Assembly (NCBI GenBank): GCA_046541415.1
Contig: JBKHDI010000003.1
Span: forward strand, 1-64,000
Direction: 5' to 3'
Length of the DNA stretch: 64,000 bases
Origin: CAZOVB01 sp046541415
Lineage (GTDB): Bacteria > Planctomycetota > Phycisphaerae > SM23-33
Both the position numbers and the translations under genes were made by a program. Positions 47,237 through 56,693 of this stretch are shown in pieces (position 1 is the stretch's first letter; the number at the start of each line of letters is the position of its first letter). A model generated the notes under the pieces. That model made no database searches, had not been told where the DNA came from, and worked only from the letters and a program-made list of their open reading frames with translations.

Positions 47237-49336
47237 CTACTTCTCGAAGTCCTTGAGGCGGTTGGGGTGGACGAATCGGCCTCGGGTGGCGGCGAGGAAC
47301 TCATCCACGCGGCGCCGGGCACCGGGCTCCTGCATCAGGCCCTGGAGGTCGCTTTCGGCCTGTGTGGTGACATCGGGCTTTTCCGCTGCCCGGGCGCAGT
47401 GGGCCAGCAGCCTCAAGGCGCGTGGGTCGGCGGGGGCAGCCTTGGCGAGTTTCTCCGCTGCGGCCAGGGCCCGGGCCGGTGCGGTATCCGCCAGCAGCCA
47501 GGCGTGCAGCAGGTAAGCCTCGAAGTGCTTGGGGTTGGCCTCCAGCAAGGCAGCCAACTGCCTGCGCGCTGCGGCGGGGTTCTCGGCAGCAATATCGAGT
47601 ATCGCCAGGTAGTACCGGGCAGGCGGATAGGGCTGATCGGCCCGGACCGCACGCTGCATAGCTGCCTTGGCCTGCTCGGGCTTGTCCTGTTCCAGCCGCG
47701 TCATGCCCAACAGGTGCCATCCCTCCCCCACGCCCTCGTTGGCGGAGGTAAAGGCCTCCAGCGTCTCGGCGGCCCGTTCCAGTCGTCCCTTGCGGTAGTG
47801 GATGCGGCCGGCCCCGAGCGAGTCCTTGCCATACTTGCGTAAGGCATGTTCGATGGTGCGGCCGTAGTCCATCTGGTCGCCGATGCGTTCTGCCCCGACG
47901 GCCGAGTCGAGGTCCGAGACGGCCACGATCCGCTCATGGGCAGAGGTGTCGGCCGGTATTTCCAGCGGCAGCTTCTGGTGCAGCAGGACGTTTCCCTTGG
48001 CGTCAGTCAGTTCAACCGTTCCGGACTTCGCCCCAGCCGGCAGGGAGAACCGCGCGGGGCTTCTCGGCCCGACCGGCTGATCCTTGCCCAGGGCTTTGCC
48101 ATCCAGCCGCGCCTGCAGGGACTCGATCGGCCGGTAGGTCACGACCTCCAGAACGGGGTCCTGGCCGCCGAAGTCGGCATGAATGGCGGCCTGATCGTTG
48201 GCGAAATCGACCTTGCCGATCCCCCGGACCATGGTGTAGGTGTGGGAGAACTCGTAGCTCTCCCCCGGGCCGATCCACCGTTCGACGCCTTCCATGACAT
48301 TGTCGATCCCGCCCCAGAGCTCGCAGAAGTTGTACATGTGACTGCTCGTGCTGCCCGCCTTGAACCGCCCCTCTCCGCGGTAGTACTGCTTGGCCCCCGA
48401 AGCGGTGGCCGGGTCCCACAGGCGCAGGCGGTTGACCCGGACCTGCGGATACCACAGCCCGGCGAATCCAAAGGGCATTTCCAGGGCGAACAGGGAGTTG
48501 TGATCGTCGGTGTGCTTGCGGATCAGGTTGTTCTCGTTTGTGTAGGGGCGAATGTTCAACGCCCGATGGCCGGAGACGTACGCCGCCGGATAGATCCACT
48601 CGGTTTGTGTGGGTTTCGGCGGTTTCGCGTCGGACTGGACCACCCCGTCGGCTGTGTGATTGCGGGGGAAGAAGGCGTCGGTCCAAAGTCTTAGCCCCTG
48701 GCGATAGGGCGAGGGGTTGGTGATGCGGTAGGTGATGGTAAACGCGCTGGAATCCGGCTGGAGCGTGACGTGCTGGCCCAGCAGCAGGTTGGTAAAGGCC
48801 CCGAACATCGCGCCCTGCCAGGGCGCGTCGTGACGGCTGAACTCCATCCACATCGCCGCGGTGACCGCGCCGTCGTCGTGACGGACGATCCGCAGCCCGG
48901 CCGGCTGACCCACCGTCCGGATGCAGTGTTCGCGCCAGGGGAAGTTCGCCTTCACACCGGATTCCCAGTAAGGCACCCAGTTCTTGGCCTTGCCCTCACG
49001 GAAGAAGATGTCCTCGCCGGTGGGCTTGTAGACGGCCCCGCCGATCACGCCGCCGGCCTCAGGGAGGATCTCCACGGCCAGGAACTCATTTTCCAGCACG
49101 ACCTGGCCGAAGGTCTTCTCGCCGTCGCGCCGTTTGGTGTCGTTCTGCGGCCAGATCGCCCCGTTGGCCCGGGGGCGGATCTTGTAAATCGGCTCGCTGG
49201 TATACCACGGGAGGGTGATTTGACCGTTACGGACCTTGACTTCGGGGGTCACGGGTTCAGCCGGGTCGGCCGAGCAGAGGCCGGCGGCACCAAGTGTCCC
49301 CAGCAGGGACAGCAGCACGATCGAATCACATTTCAT
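47237..49336 (-). CDS. exported DUF5107/TPR protein
   Basis: A 699-residue exported protein with signal peptide VLLSLLGTLGAAGLCSADPA. Residues about 45-330 form a DUF5107-like beta-sandwich of the aldose-epimerase superfamily (ILPEAGGVIGGAVYKPTGED, FGFAGLWYPQVRVNRLRLWD). The C-terminal third contains TPR repeats (AGRIHYRKGRLERAAETLEA, YYLAILDIAAENPAAARRQL). Such fusions are found in carbohydrate-use regions, but no catalytic residues are assigned. The start at 49336 is weakly supported by GGA; it is where the signal peptide begins. Confidence 0.75.
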   Translation of the reverse strand: MKCDSIVLLSLLGTLGAAGLCSADPAEPVTPEVKVRNGQITLPWYTSEPIYKIRPRANGAIWPQNDTKRRDGEKTFGQVVLENEFLAVEILPEAGGVIGGAVYKPTGEDIFFREGKAKNWVPYWESGVKANFPWREHCIRTVGQPAGLRIVRHDDGAVTAAMWMEFSRHDAPWQGAMFGAFTNLLLGQHVTLQPDSSAFTITYRITNPSPYRQGLRLWTDAFFPRNHTADGVVQSDAKPPKPTQTEWIYPAAYVSGHRALNIRPYTNENNLIRKHTDDHNSLFALEMPFGFAGLWYPQVRVNRLRLWDPATASGAKQYYRGEGRFKAGSTSSHMYNFCELWGGIDNVMEGVERWIGPGESYEFSHTYTMVRGIGKVDFANDQAAIHADFGGQDPVLEVVTYRPIESLQARLDGKALGKDQPVGPRSPARFSLPAGAKSGTVELTDAKGNVLLHQKLPLEIPADTSAHERIVAVSDLDSAVGAERIGDQMDYGRTIEHALRKYGKDSLGAGRIHYRKGRLERAAETLEAFTSANEGVGEGWHLLGMTRLEQDKPEQAKAAMQRAVRADQPYPPARYYLAILDIAAENPAAARRQLAALLEANPKHFEAYLLHAWLLADTAPARALAAAEKLAKAAPADPRALRLLAHCARAAEKPDVTTQAESDLQGLMQEPGARRRVDEFLAATRGRFVHPNRLKDFEK

Positions 49337-49542
49337 GGCAAGATCAATCCAGGTTGAGGTGTCGGTTCTGAGGGGCCCGAGCAACGGCGACGGGCCTGGC
49401 AGACAGTTCTTGTTGAAACGCCCCAGCCTGCCGAAGGTTTCTTTCCGGATCTTCCGCCGACGAGGGTACCGGCGGGTCCTGATCTTGACGATTTGTGCGT
49501 AGAACAGGGCGGTTGGCGGGTCTGGCGGCGGCCAGAACCTGT
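49337..49542. other. divergent gap before bamA
   Basis: About 206 bases between the DUF5107 gene and the bamA promoter. No open reading frame, repeat or hairpin worth naming was seen; a TTGACG at 49485 lacks a matching -10. Confidence 0.5.
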
Positions 49543-49571
49543 TTGACTTTGCTGGTGGGTTTCAGTATCGT
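49543..49571 (+). promoter_or_regulatory. promoter of the bamA-lpx operon
   Basis: -35 TTGACT at 49543-49548, a 17-base spacer and -10 TATCGT at 49566-49571, 75 bases before bamA. Confidence 0.75.
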
Positions 49572-49646
49572 CCCGACAGCGCGTATTGCTGCGCGCCCAC
49601 CGCGGCCTGTGCGTTCCCCCAGGCCGGCTTGCAAGACGGAGTCCGC

Positions 49647-52001
49647 GTGAAGCAACTACAACAGATTTCGGCATTGTCGCTGGGGCTGATGGTCCTGGCC
49701 GGGCTGTCGGTATCGGCCCGGGCCCAGCAGGGCCAGGAGCCCAGCGTGGTCATCGAGGTCCGGATCGAGGGCAACGAGATCCGCAGCGACGAATCGATTC
49801 TGGCGACGATCAAGACCCGTGCCGGCCAAGAGTTCAACGAGCAGATCATCCAGGGCGACGAACGGCGCCTCCTGCAGACCCGCCGGTACTCCTCGGTCCA
49901 GGCGACGAAGATCCAGACCGACCGCGGCGTGATCGTTACCTTCCGCGTCCAAGAGAGGCCGGTGACCGAGTCGATCTCCTTCGTCGGGAACAAGTCGATT
50001 TCCGACAAGGATTTGCGATCCGAGCTGCCCTTCGGGCCCGGCGACCCGATGTATTTGGCCCTGCTGCGGAGCGGGCGGGAAGCCATCGAGACCAAATACC
50101 GCCAGGAGGGGTTCGCCAAGGCAACGGTCGAGCTGGATCAGACCGCCGCCCTGCTGCAGAAGCAGGCGATCTACAGGATTACCGAAGGGCCCCGGATCCG
50201 CATCCGCAAGATCTCCTTCGAGGGCAATGAGTTCTTCAGCACCATCCGCCTGCGGTTCCACGTGCGGACCAACGCGCGGTTCTGGCCGTTCATTCCCGGC
50301 TACCTGAACATAGAGAAGGTCGAGCAGGATGTCGCCTCGCTCCGCAAGCTATACATCGACGAGGGCTTCCTGGAAGCCCAGGTCGACTACCTGCTCAAAT
50401 CGACCCCCGACCAGGAAGACCAGCACCTGACGTTCGTGATCAACGAGGGCCCGCGGTTCCTGGTCAACCAGATCCGCTTCGAGGGCAACACGCTGTTTTC
50501 GGACAAAGAGCTGGCCGGGCGGATGAAGCTGGCCCGCGGCGAATACGTCGTCGCCGAGGACCTCCAGCGCGACATCCGCGTGCTCGGCGAGACCTACGGC
50601 GAGTTGGGATACATCCAGTCCGACGTCAACCACCGCTTCGAGTACCTGCCCCCCAACACCGAGCTGCCCGACTGGGCGGCCAAGCAGGCCGACGACGACC
50701 TCGAGATCGCCCTGGTCAACCTGGTCTTCGACGTGCGGGAATCCGACCGCTACGACGTGGGGCAGGTGGTCATCCGGGGCAACGACCTGACGCAGGACCG
50801 GGTGATCCGCCGACACGTGACGATGTACCCCGGCCAGCGGTTCAACACCAGCGCCATGCAGGAATCGCAACGGCGCCTGCGGGAGACGACGCTGTTCGAG
50901 ACGGTCGAGATCAAGCCGATCGGGCAGGACGAGTCGGTCCGCGACGTGCTGGTCGAGATCACCGAGGGCAGGACGGCGAATTTCATCATCGGCATCGCCG
51001 CGGACAGCTCCAACGGCATATTCGGAGATATCTCCTTTACACAGCGAAACTTCGACCTTCTGGGCTGGCCCGGACCGGGCCGGGAATTCTGGAAAGGACG
51101 GGCATTCAAGGGCGCAGGTCAGCGCCTGCGCCTCTCCGCCCAGCCGGGTACCACGCTCAGCCGATTCTACATCGACTGGTTCGAGCCGGCCCTGTTCGAT
51201 CAGCCCTACGCCCTGTCGGTCAACGGCTACTACTACACCCGCGAGCAGGAATCATACGACATCACCCGCCTGGGCATCGTCACGTCGCTGGGCCATCGAT
51301 TCAAGAACCGCTGGTACGGCGAGGTGGCCGCCAAGGTCGAATGGGCCGAGATGGACGACCTGGACAGCGACGCACCGATCGAGGTCGTCGACGACCAGGG
51401 CGACCACTTCATGCCCTCGGTCAAGGGTACGCTTGTCCGGGACCGCACCGACAGCCGCTGGCTGCCCAGCATGGGCGACCGCTTCGAGTTCAGCTACGAG
51501 CAGTTCGTCGGCGACTACGCCTTCGGGCGCTTCGACGCCAGCTACCGGATCTTCCGGACGTTGTACGTCAACGCCGCCGAGGAAAAGCACATCCTGGCCG
51601 GCAAGATCGGCGTCGGGCAGGTCGTCGGCGATGCGCCGGTCTTCGAGAGCTACTACGCCGGGGGCCTCGGCTCGCTGCGCGGGTTCCAGTACCGGGGCGT
51701 TTCGCCTCGCGGGACCAACAGCGACGACCCGATCGGCGGCGACAGCCTGTTCCTGCTGGGCGCCGAGTACAGCTATCCCATCGTGGGCGACACGCTCCGC
51801 GGCGTGCTGTTCATCGATTCCGGCACGGTCGAAGACAGCCTCTCGCTGAGCGATTACCGCGTCAGCGCAGGGTTCGGCTTCCGCTGGACCGTGCCGCTGT
51901 TCGGGCCCGTGCCGATCAGCCTGGACTTCGGCTTCCCGATCAGCAAAGAAGATGAAGACGACACGCAGGTGTTCAGTTTCTCGCTGGGCTGGCGATTCTG
52001 A
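49647..52001 (+). CDS. bamA: outer-membrane protein assembly factor BamA
   Basis: BamA inserts beta-barrel proteins into the outer membrane. 784 residues. Signal peptide MKQLQQISALSLGLMVLAGL, then five POTRA domains, each opening with a strand such as VIEVRIEGNEIRS, ITFVGN-like SISFVGNKSISDKD, IRKISFEGNEFFSTIR, VNQIRFEGNTLFSDKE and VGQVVIRGNDLTQD. The Omp85 barrel carries the loop-6 motif GSLRGFQYRGVSPRG and ends in an aromatic strand (FSFSLGWRF). The start is GTG at 49647, with CGGAG 6 bases upstream. First gene of the envelope operon. Confidence 0.95.
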   Translation: MKQLQQISALSLGLMVLAGLSVSARAQQGQEPSVVIEVRIEGNEIRSDESILATIKTRAGQEFNEQIIQGDERRLLQTRRYSSVQATKIQTDRGVIVTFRVQERPVTESISFVGNKSISDKDLRSELPFGPGDPMYLALLRSGREAIETKYRQEGFAKATVELDQTAALLQKQAIYRITEGPRIRIRKISFEGNEFFSTIRLRFHVRTNARFWPFIPGYLNIEKVEQDVASLRKLYIDEGFLEAQVDYLLKSTPDQEDQHLTFVINEGPRFLVNQIRFEGNTLFSDKELAGRMKLARGEYVVAEDLQRDIRVLGETYGELGYIQSDVNHRFEYLPPNTELPDWAAKQADDDLEIALVNLVFDVRESDRYDVGQVVIRGNDLTQDRVIRRHVTMYPGQRFNTSAMQESQRRLRETTLFETVEIKPIGQDESVRDVLVEITEGRTANFIIGIAADSSNGIFGDISFTQRNFDLLGWPGPGREFWKGRAFKGAGQRLRLSAQPGTTLSRFYIDWFEPALFDQPYALSVNGYYYTREQESYDITRLGIVTSLGHRFKNRWYGEVAAKVEWAEMDDLDSDAPIEVVDDQGDHFMPSVKGTLVRDRTDSRWLPSMGDRFEFSYEQFVGDYAFGRFDASYRIFRTLYVNAAEEKHILAGKIGVGQVVGDAPVFESYYAGGLGSLRGFQYRGVSPRGTNSDDPIGGDSLFLLGAEYSYPIVGDTLRGVLFIDSGTVEDSLSLSDYRVSAGFGFRWTVPLFGPVPISLDFGFPISKEDEDDTQVFSFSLGWRF

Positions 52002-52056
52002 GAATCCGCCGACCCGCAGCGACGCCTGCAGCATTCCAACAACTGAGGTAACAAAG

Positions 52057-52674
52057 ATGAAGACGACCCATTTGTACTGGCTGGCCATCTGCGCCTTGAC
52101 GACCACCGCGGTGATCTTCTCGACGGGCTTGGCCCAGCAGGGCCCTGCCGCCGGCTCGGCCGGGGCCGATGTCGTGGCCGTCTGCGACGTGGTCCTGCTG
52201 TTCAAGGAATATGACAAGGCCGAGAACCAGCTGGCCGACCTGAAGAAACGCCAACGCGAAATCGAGCAGGAGAAGACCCGCCGCGAGGGCGACGTCCGCC
52301 GGATCGAAGAGTTCATGCGCAATCTCGAACCCGGCACCGAAGGCTACGAGGAACAGTACGAGCTGCTCCAGAACGAGCGGATCAAGCTGGAGCTGTTCGT
52401 TCGCTCTGCCACGGGCAAGGCGATGCGGGAACACCAGACGGCCACCCGCGACATTTACAACGAGATCCTCGATGCAATCGAGACCATCGCCAAGTCCAAG
52501 GGCGCCTCGATCGTGATGTTCTCCTCGGGGCCCGAGGGCCTGCAGGAAGGCACGCCCCAGGAGATGCTCATGCAGATCCAGAACAAGCGCATCCTCTACG
52601 CCGCGCCCGGCAGCGACCTGACCACGGAAGTGCTGACGCTGCTGAACCGTCAGTACAAGGCACAGGGCAACTGA
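52057..52674 (+). CDS. skp: OmpH/Skp-family periplasmic chaperone
   Basis: Skp holds unfolded outer-membrane proteins in the periplasm for BamA. 205 residues: signal peptide to about residue 27, then the family's coiled-coil arms (AENQLADLKKRQREIEQEKT, FMRNLEPGTEGYEEQYELLQ) between short strands. The gene follows bamA after 55 bases with GAGG before the ATG, the common bamA-skp-lpxD order. The tail RILYAAPGSDLTTEVLTLLN resembles the usual end strand. Confidence 0.88.
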   Translation: MKTTHLYWLAICALTTTAVIFSTGLAQQGPAAGSAGADVVAVCDVVLLFKEYDKAENQLADLKKRQREIEQEKTRREGDVRRIEEFMRNLEPGTEGYEEQYELLQNERIKLELFVRSATGKAMREHQTATRDIYNEILDAIETIAKSKGASIVMFSSGPEGLQEGTPQEMLMQIQNKRILYAAPGSDLTTEVLTLLNRQYKAQGN

Positions 52675-52714
52675 CCGGACCCGCAGCCCAGGCCCGACGG
52701 ACCGGGCGGATGAC

Positions 52715-53758
52715 ATGAAACCTACCCGCTATACCACCCAGCAGATCGCAGACGCTATCGGCGCCCGCTGCGAAGGACCCGGCGAGGTGGAGATCTCCGG
52801 CCCGGCCGCGATTGACGCCGCCGGGCCCGGGCAGATCACCTTCGCCGCCGACAGCCGCCGAGCCGCGGGTCTGGCTGCATCCAAAGCCTCGGCCGCCATC
52901 GTCGCCGACGCGCCCGAATCCGCCCCGATGGTCCTGCTCCGCGTCGACGACGTCGAGGCAGCCTGGTCGAACCTGCTGGGCCTGTTCGCCCCCGAGCTGG
53001 CAGAACCGGCGGAGGGGATCGACCCCACCGCCCGCGTCGACGCTTCGGCCAAGATCGACCCGGCCGCGGCGATCGGGCAGAATGTGGTCATCGGACCCGG
53101 CGCGGTCGTCGCAGCCGGGGCGGTAATCGGCCCCAACTGCGTGCTGGAGCAGGATGCCATCATCGGCGCCGCGACTCGCCTGCATGCCGGCGTGGTCGTC
53201 CGCCACCGCTGCACGATCGGCGCAGGCTGCACGATCGGCCCCAACTGCGTCATCGGCCACGAGGGCTTCGGGTATTTCTTCCGCGACGGGGCCCACCAGC
53301 TGGTCCCGCACGTCGGCAACGTGGTGATCGAGGACAGCGTCGAGTTGGGCGCCTGCGTCTGCGTCGACCGCGCCAAGTTCGGTTCCACCCGAGTCGGGGC
53401 AGGGACAAAGGTCGACAATCTCGTCCAGATCGCCCACAATGTGCAGATCGGCGCAGGATGCCTCCTTGTCGGCCAGTGCGGCATTGCCGGCTCGGCCAGG
53501 CTGGGCGATTATGTGATCATCGGCGGATCGGCCGGGGTGCGGGACCACGTCCAGCTCGGCGACCAGGCCCGCCTGGCGGCCTACTCGGCCGCGGCTGGGG
53601 ACATCCCCGCCGGCCAGACCTTCGCCGGCACGCCCGCCGCGGAGGCCAAGGAAGCCTTCCGCCAGGTCATGGCGCTGGCGAAACTGCCCGACCTGCTCAA
53701 GCAGGTCAAGAAACTGGAATCCAGGGTGAAGGCTCTTGAGTCACCAGAAGACGATTAA
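52715..53758 (+). CDS. lpxD: UDP-3-O-acylglucosamine N-acyltransferase
   Basis: LpxD adds the N-linked acyl chain in the third lipid A step. 347 residues. The N-terminal uridine-binding domain (YTTQQIADAIGARCEGPGEV, GQITFAADSRRAAGL) is followed by a left-handed beta helix of hexapeptide repeats (IGQNVVIGPGAVVAAGAVIG) and a helical tail. The catalytic His region is VDNLVQIAHNVQIGAG, and the family signature GHEGFGYFFRDG is present. It begins 40 bases after skp; its 3' end overlaps the next start. Confidence 0.93.
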   Translation: MKPTRYTTQQIADAIGARCEGPGEVEISGPAAIDAAGPGQITFAADSRRAAGLAASKASAAIVADAPESAPMVLLRVDDVEAAWSNLLGLFAPELAEPAEGIDPTARVDASAKIDPAAAIGQNVVIGPGAVVAAGAVIGPNCVLEQDAIIGAATRLHAGVVVRHRCTIGAGCTIGPNCVIGHEGFGYFFRDGAHQLVPHVGNVVIEDSVELGACVCVDRAKFGSTRVGAGTKVDNLVQIAHNVQIGAGCLLVGQCGIAGSARLGDYVIIGGSAGVRDHVQLGDQARLAAYSAAAGDIPAGQTFAGTPAAEAKEAFRQVMALAKLPDLLKQVKKLESRVKALESPEDD

Positions 53759-55046
53759 AAACCCGGTTACGATGCAGGCCCGAGGCCTGTTCAGCGGCGA
53801 GATCTGCCGGCTGACCATGAAGCCCGCCCCGGCGGGAACGGGCATCGTCTGGATCCGCAACGAGCCGACGGCCGCCGAGATTGCCACCGAAATCGGCAAC
53901 CTCGCCAAGCGTGCGCGGCGGACGAGCCTGATGAACGGCCGGGCCAGTGTCGAGACGGTAGAGCACGTCCTTTCCGCCGCTGCGGGCCTGGGCGTGGATA
54001 ACCTCTACGTCGAGTTGACCGCCGACGAGACGCCGTCGACCGACGGCTCGTCCCTGCCCTTTGTCCAGGCGATCCAGAACGCCGGCATCGAAGAGCTGCC
54101 CGAAAAGAAGAACCCGCTGGTCATCACCGAGCCGATCACCATCAACGAGGGCGACAGCATGATCGCCGCCCTGCCGGGGCCCGACGATCGGCTGGATATC
54201 ATGTTCGACCTGGACTACTCCAGCGTCTCGCGCTCGATCGGGCGACAGGTCTACCAGTTCAGCCTGGGCAAGGACGACTACGTCACGCAGATCGCCCCGG
54301 CCCGGACGTTCCTGCTCAAGGCCGAGGCCGATGAATTCGTCGCCAAGGGCATGGGCAAGCACCTCTCGACCGAACAGCTGCTGGTGATGGGCGATGACGG
54401 ACCGATCGACAACCAACTGCGGTTCGAGAACGAACACGTCCGCCACAAGATCTGCGACGTCATCGGCGACCTGCAACTGCTCGGGCGCCCCCTGGCCGGG
54501 CGGGTGGTCGTCTACAAGGGAGGCCACAGCCTCAACCACGCCCTGGTCCGCAGGCTGCAGGAAGAGCAGGCCGCCCGCAAACAGGCCGACGCCATGGTCG
54601 GTGAACCGGTGATGGACATCCGGCGGATCATGCGCCTCCTGCCCCACCGCTACCCGTTCCTGATGGTCGACCGCATCGTCCGCGTCGACGGCGACAAGCA
54701 GGCAATCGGGATCAAAAACGTCACGATCAACGAACCCTTCTTCCAGGGCCATTACCCCAACATGCCCATCATGCCGGGGGTGATGATCCTCGAGGCCCTC
54801 GCCCAGCTGTCAGGTATTCTGTTAAGTCGTCGGCTGGAACATACCGGCAAGGTGGCCGTGCTGCTGAGCATGGACCGGGTCAAGATGCGTCGCCCCGTAC
54901 GCCCGGGCGACCAACTGATCCTCCAGGCCGATGCCGTCCACGTCCGGACGCGCACCGGCCACTGCCGTTGCAAGGCCTTCGTCGGACAGGAAACCGCCGC
55001 CGAAGCCGAAATCAAGTTCATGCTCGTAGATTCCGAGCCGGTCTGA
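53736..55046 (+). CDS. lpxC/fabZ: bifunctional LpxC-FabZ (UDP-acyl-GlcNAc deacetylase / hydroxyacyl-ACP dehydratase)
   Basis: A 436-residue fusion. Residues 1-285 are LpxC, the zinc deacetylase committed to lipid A synthesis: ETVEHVLSA supplies the zinc His (with Glu), VRHKICDVIGDLQLLG supplies His and Asp ligands, and GGHSLNHALV the catalytic His. Residues about 290-436 are FabZ: LLPHRYPFLMVDRIVRV with the active His and FFQGHYPNMPIMPGVMILEA with the Glu/His pair. The fusion is known in Bacteroidetes and planctomycetes. The start is TTG at 53736, with GAAGG upstream, inside the lpxD end by 23 bases; ATG 53772 is an alternative. Confidence 0.95.
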   Translation: MSHQKTIKNPVTMQARGLFSGEICRLTMKPAPAGTGIVWIRNEPTAAEIATEIGNLAKRARRTSLMNGRASVETVEHVLSAAAGLGVDNLYVELTADETPSTDGSSLPFVQAIQNAGIEELPEKKNPLVITEPITINEGDSMIAALPGPDDRLDIMFDLDYSSVSRSIGRQVYQFSLGKDDYVTQIAPARTFLLKAEADEFVAKGMGKHLSTEQLLVMGDDGPIDNQLRFENEHVRHKICDVIGDLQLLGRPLAGRVVVYKGGHSLNHALVRRLQEEQAARKQADAMVGEPVMDIRRIMRLLPHRYPFLMVDRIVRVDGDKQAIGIKNVTINEPFFQGHYPNMPIMPGVMILEALAQLSGILLSRRLEHTGKVAVLLSMDRVKMRRPVRPGDQLILQADAVHVRTRTGHCRCKAFVGQETAAEAEIKFMLVDSEPV

Positions 55047-55056
55047 AGGAACCCGG

Positions 55057-55824
55057 ATGCAAAAGCTCTCTTCCCAGTCCGAGATCGCCGATGGCGCGCA
55101 GATCGCCGAAGACGTCACCATCGGTCCGTTCTGTTACATAGGCCCCGAAGTGATCATCGAGGCCGGCTGCGCCATCGGCGCCAACGTTTCCATCGTCGGG
55201 CGAACCCGCCTGCAGGAAGGCGTGAAGGTCTCCCCCATGGCCGTGATCGGCACGACGCCGGAGGGCAACGAATCCGACGGACAGGTGCGCATCGGGGCCG
55301 AAAACGAGATCCGCGAGCACGTGACGGTCTACGCCGGTACCGACAGCCCAACCCAGCTGGGCAAGCGCAACCTGGTGATGATCGGCTGCCAGATCGGCGC
55401 CGGCGTGGTGATGGGCGACGAGAACATCCTGGCCAACTTCACGCAGGTCGGCGACGGCGCGTGCATCGAAGACTACGTCCGCACCAGCGGGTTCACCTTC
55501 ATCGAGCCGGCCGTGCGGGTCGGCGACTACACCTTCACCGCCGGCTACTCCGATATCGACCGCGACGCGCCACCGTTTGCGATGGTCCAGGGCTGCCCGT
55601 TCCGCATCCGCGGCGTCAACAGCCACAACCTCAAACGGTGCGGCTTTACCGACGACGACATCCGCACGCTGAAGTCCGCCTTCCGCGAGATCTTCAACGG
55701 CACGGGCCTGACAGCCGACAAGTCGGCGATCCAGCGCATCCTGGCCGAGCCGCAGGTCAATCCGCACGTCCGACGCCTGATCGCCGCCGTCCAGCAGGGA
55801 CGATGGGTCGGGGAGACCCGATGA
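55057..55824 (+). CDS. LpxA-like acyltransferase lacking the catalytic histidine motif
   Basis: A 255-residue left-handed beta-helix protein with the LpxA framework: GPFCYIGPEVIIEAG, ENEIREHVTVYAGTDS and the LpxA-specific C-terminal segment RIRGVNSHNLKRCGFTDDDI. Where LpxA has CHVAHDC with the catalytic His125, this protein reads GCQIGAGVVMGD, so no His is seen at that place; His144 also appears to be lost. It may be structural, regulatory, or active on another acceptor. AAGGA precedes the ATG. It is followed by a second LpxA-like gene with a 4-base overlap. Confidence 0.8.
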   Translation: MQKLSSQSEIADGAQIAEDVTIGPFCYIGPEVIIEAGCAIGANVSIVGRTRLQEGVKVSPMAVIGTTPEGNESDGQVRIGAENEIREHVTVYAGTDSPTQLGKRNLVMIGCQIGAGVVMGDENILANFTQVGDGACIEDYVRTSGFTFIEPAVRVGDYTFTAGYSDIDRDAPPFAMVQGCPFRIRGVNSHNLKRCGFTDDDIRTLKSAFREIFNGTGLTADKSAIQRILAEPQVNPHVRRLIAAVQQGRWVGETR

Positions 55825-56693
55825 GCGATCTGCAGGTCACCCGGGAAATCGCCGAGACCGCGCAGGTCGATCCGACCGCCGAGATCGGAAGGTTCTGCTA
55901 CGTCGGACCGAAGGTGACCATCGGGCCACGAACCGTCCTGCGCCGCCGCGTGACCATCGTCAACCGCACCGTCGTCGGGGCCGACAACGTCATCGAGGAA
56001 GGCTGCGTCCTGGGCGCCCTGCCCCAGGACCTGAAGTACAAGGGCACGGCCACGCTGCTGATCATCGGCGACCGCAACCGCTTCATGCGGAACGTCACAG
56101 CCCATATCGGCACGGAGCTGGGAGGCTGCTTTACCCGCGTGGCAGACGACGTGACGCTGATGGACGGCTCGCACGTGGCCCACGACTGCTACGTCGACAA
56201 CCACGCCGTGCTGGGTCGCAAGGTTCTCCTGGCCGGCCACACGCACATCCAGCAGGGCGCGGTGCTGGGCGACCTGGCCGGGGCGCACCACTTTACCACC
56301 GTCGGCCGCTACGCCAAGGTCGGGCCCCGCACGCCCGTCCGTCGCGACGTGCCCCCCTACACCCACTTTTACAGCCAAGAGTACGAATCGACCCCGCCCG
56401 CAGTGCGGGGAATTCACGATGAGGGCATTGCCGCGGCGGGCCTGACCGCCCTGGAGCAGCGCGAGCTGCGCCGCGCCCTGGGCGAGCTGTTCGAGGACGA
56501 AGCCGCCCTGGCCACGAAGATCGAACAACTGGTCAACCTGGGCATCGAGGGAGAGGTCGCCAAGTTGTGCGGCTTCTGCCAGCGGTCCCTCCAGGGCGTC
56601 TACGGACGCTACCGCGAGTTGTTCCGCAACGAAGTGCCCCCCGAAGCACTGGACCTGATGTCCCAGTACAAACCCAACGGAGAGCAGGAATGA
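55821..56693 (+). CDS. lpxA: LpxA acyltransferase (catalytic His retained)
   Basis: A 290-residue beta-helix protein that probably performs O-acylation of UDP-GlcNAc (or a 3-amino variant), the first lipid A step. Hexapeptides start IGRFCYVGPKVTIGPRTVL. The LpxA signature is kept: AHIGTELGGCFTRVADDVTL, then GSHVAHDCYVDNHAV, with the catalytic His of HVAHDC, and AGHTHIQQGAVLGD. The C-terminus has VRGIHDEGIAAAGLTALEQR. The start ATG overlaps the previous stop; the gene is translationally coupled on both sides. Which paralogue supplies essential activity is inferred from the histidine only. Confidence 0.82.
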   Translation: MSDLQVTREIAETAQVDPTAEIGRFCYVGPKVTIGPRTVLRRRVTIVNRTVVGADNVIEEGCVLGALPQDLKYKGTATLLIIGDRNRFMRNVTAHIGTELGGCFTRVADDVTLMDGSHVAHDCYVDNHAVLGRKVLLAGHTHIQQGAVLGDLAGAHHFTTVGRYAKVGPRTPVRRDVPPYTHFYSQEYESTPPAVRGIHDEGIAAAGLTALEQRELRRALGELFEDEAALATKIEQLVNLGIEGEVAKLCGFCQRSLQGVYGRYRELFRNEVPPEALDLMSQYKPNGEQE

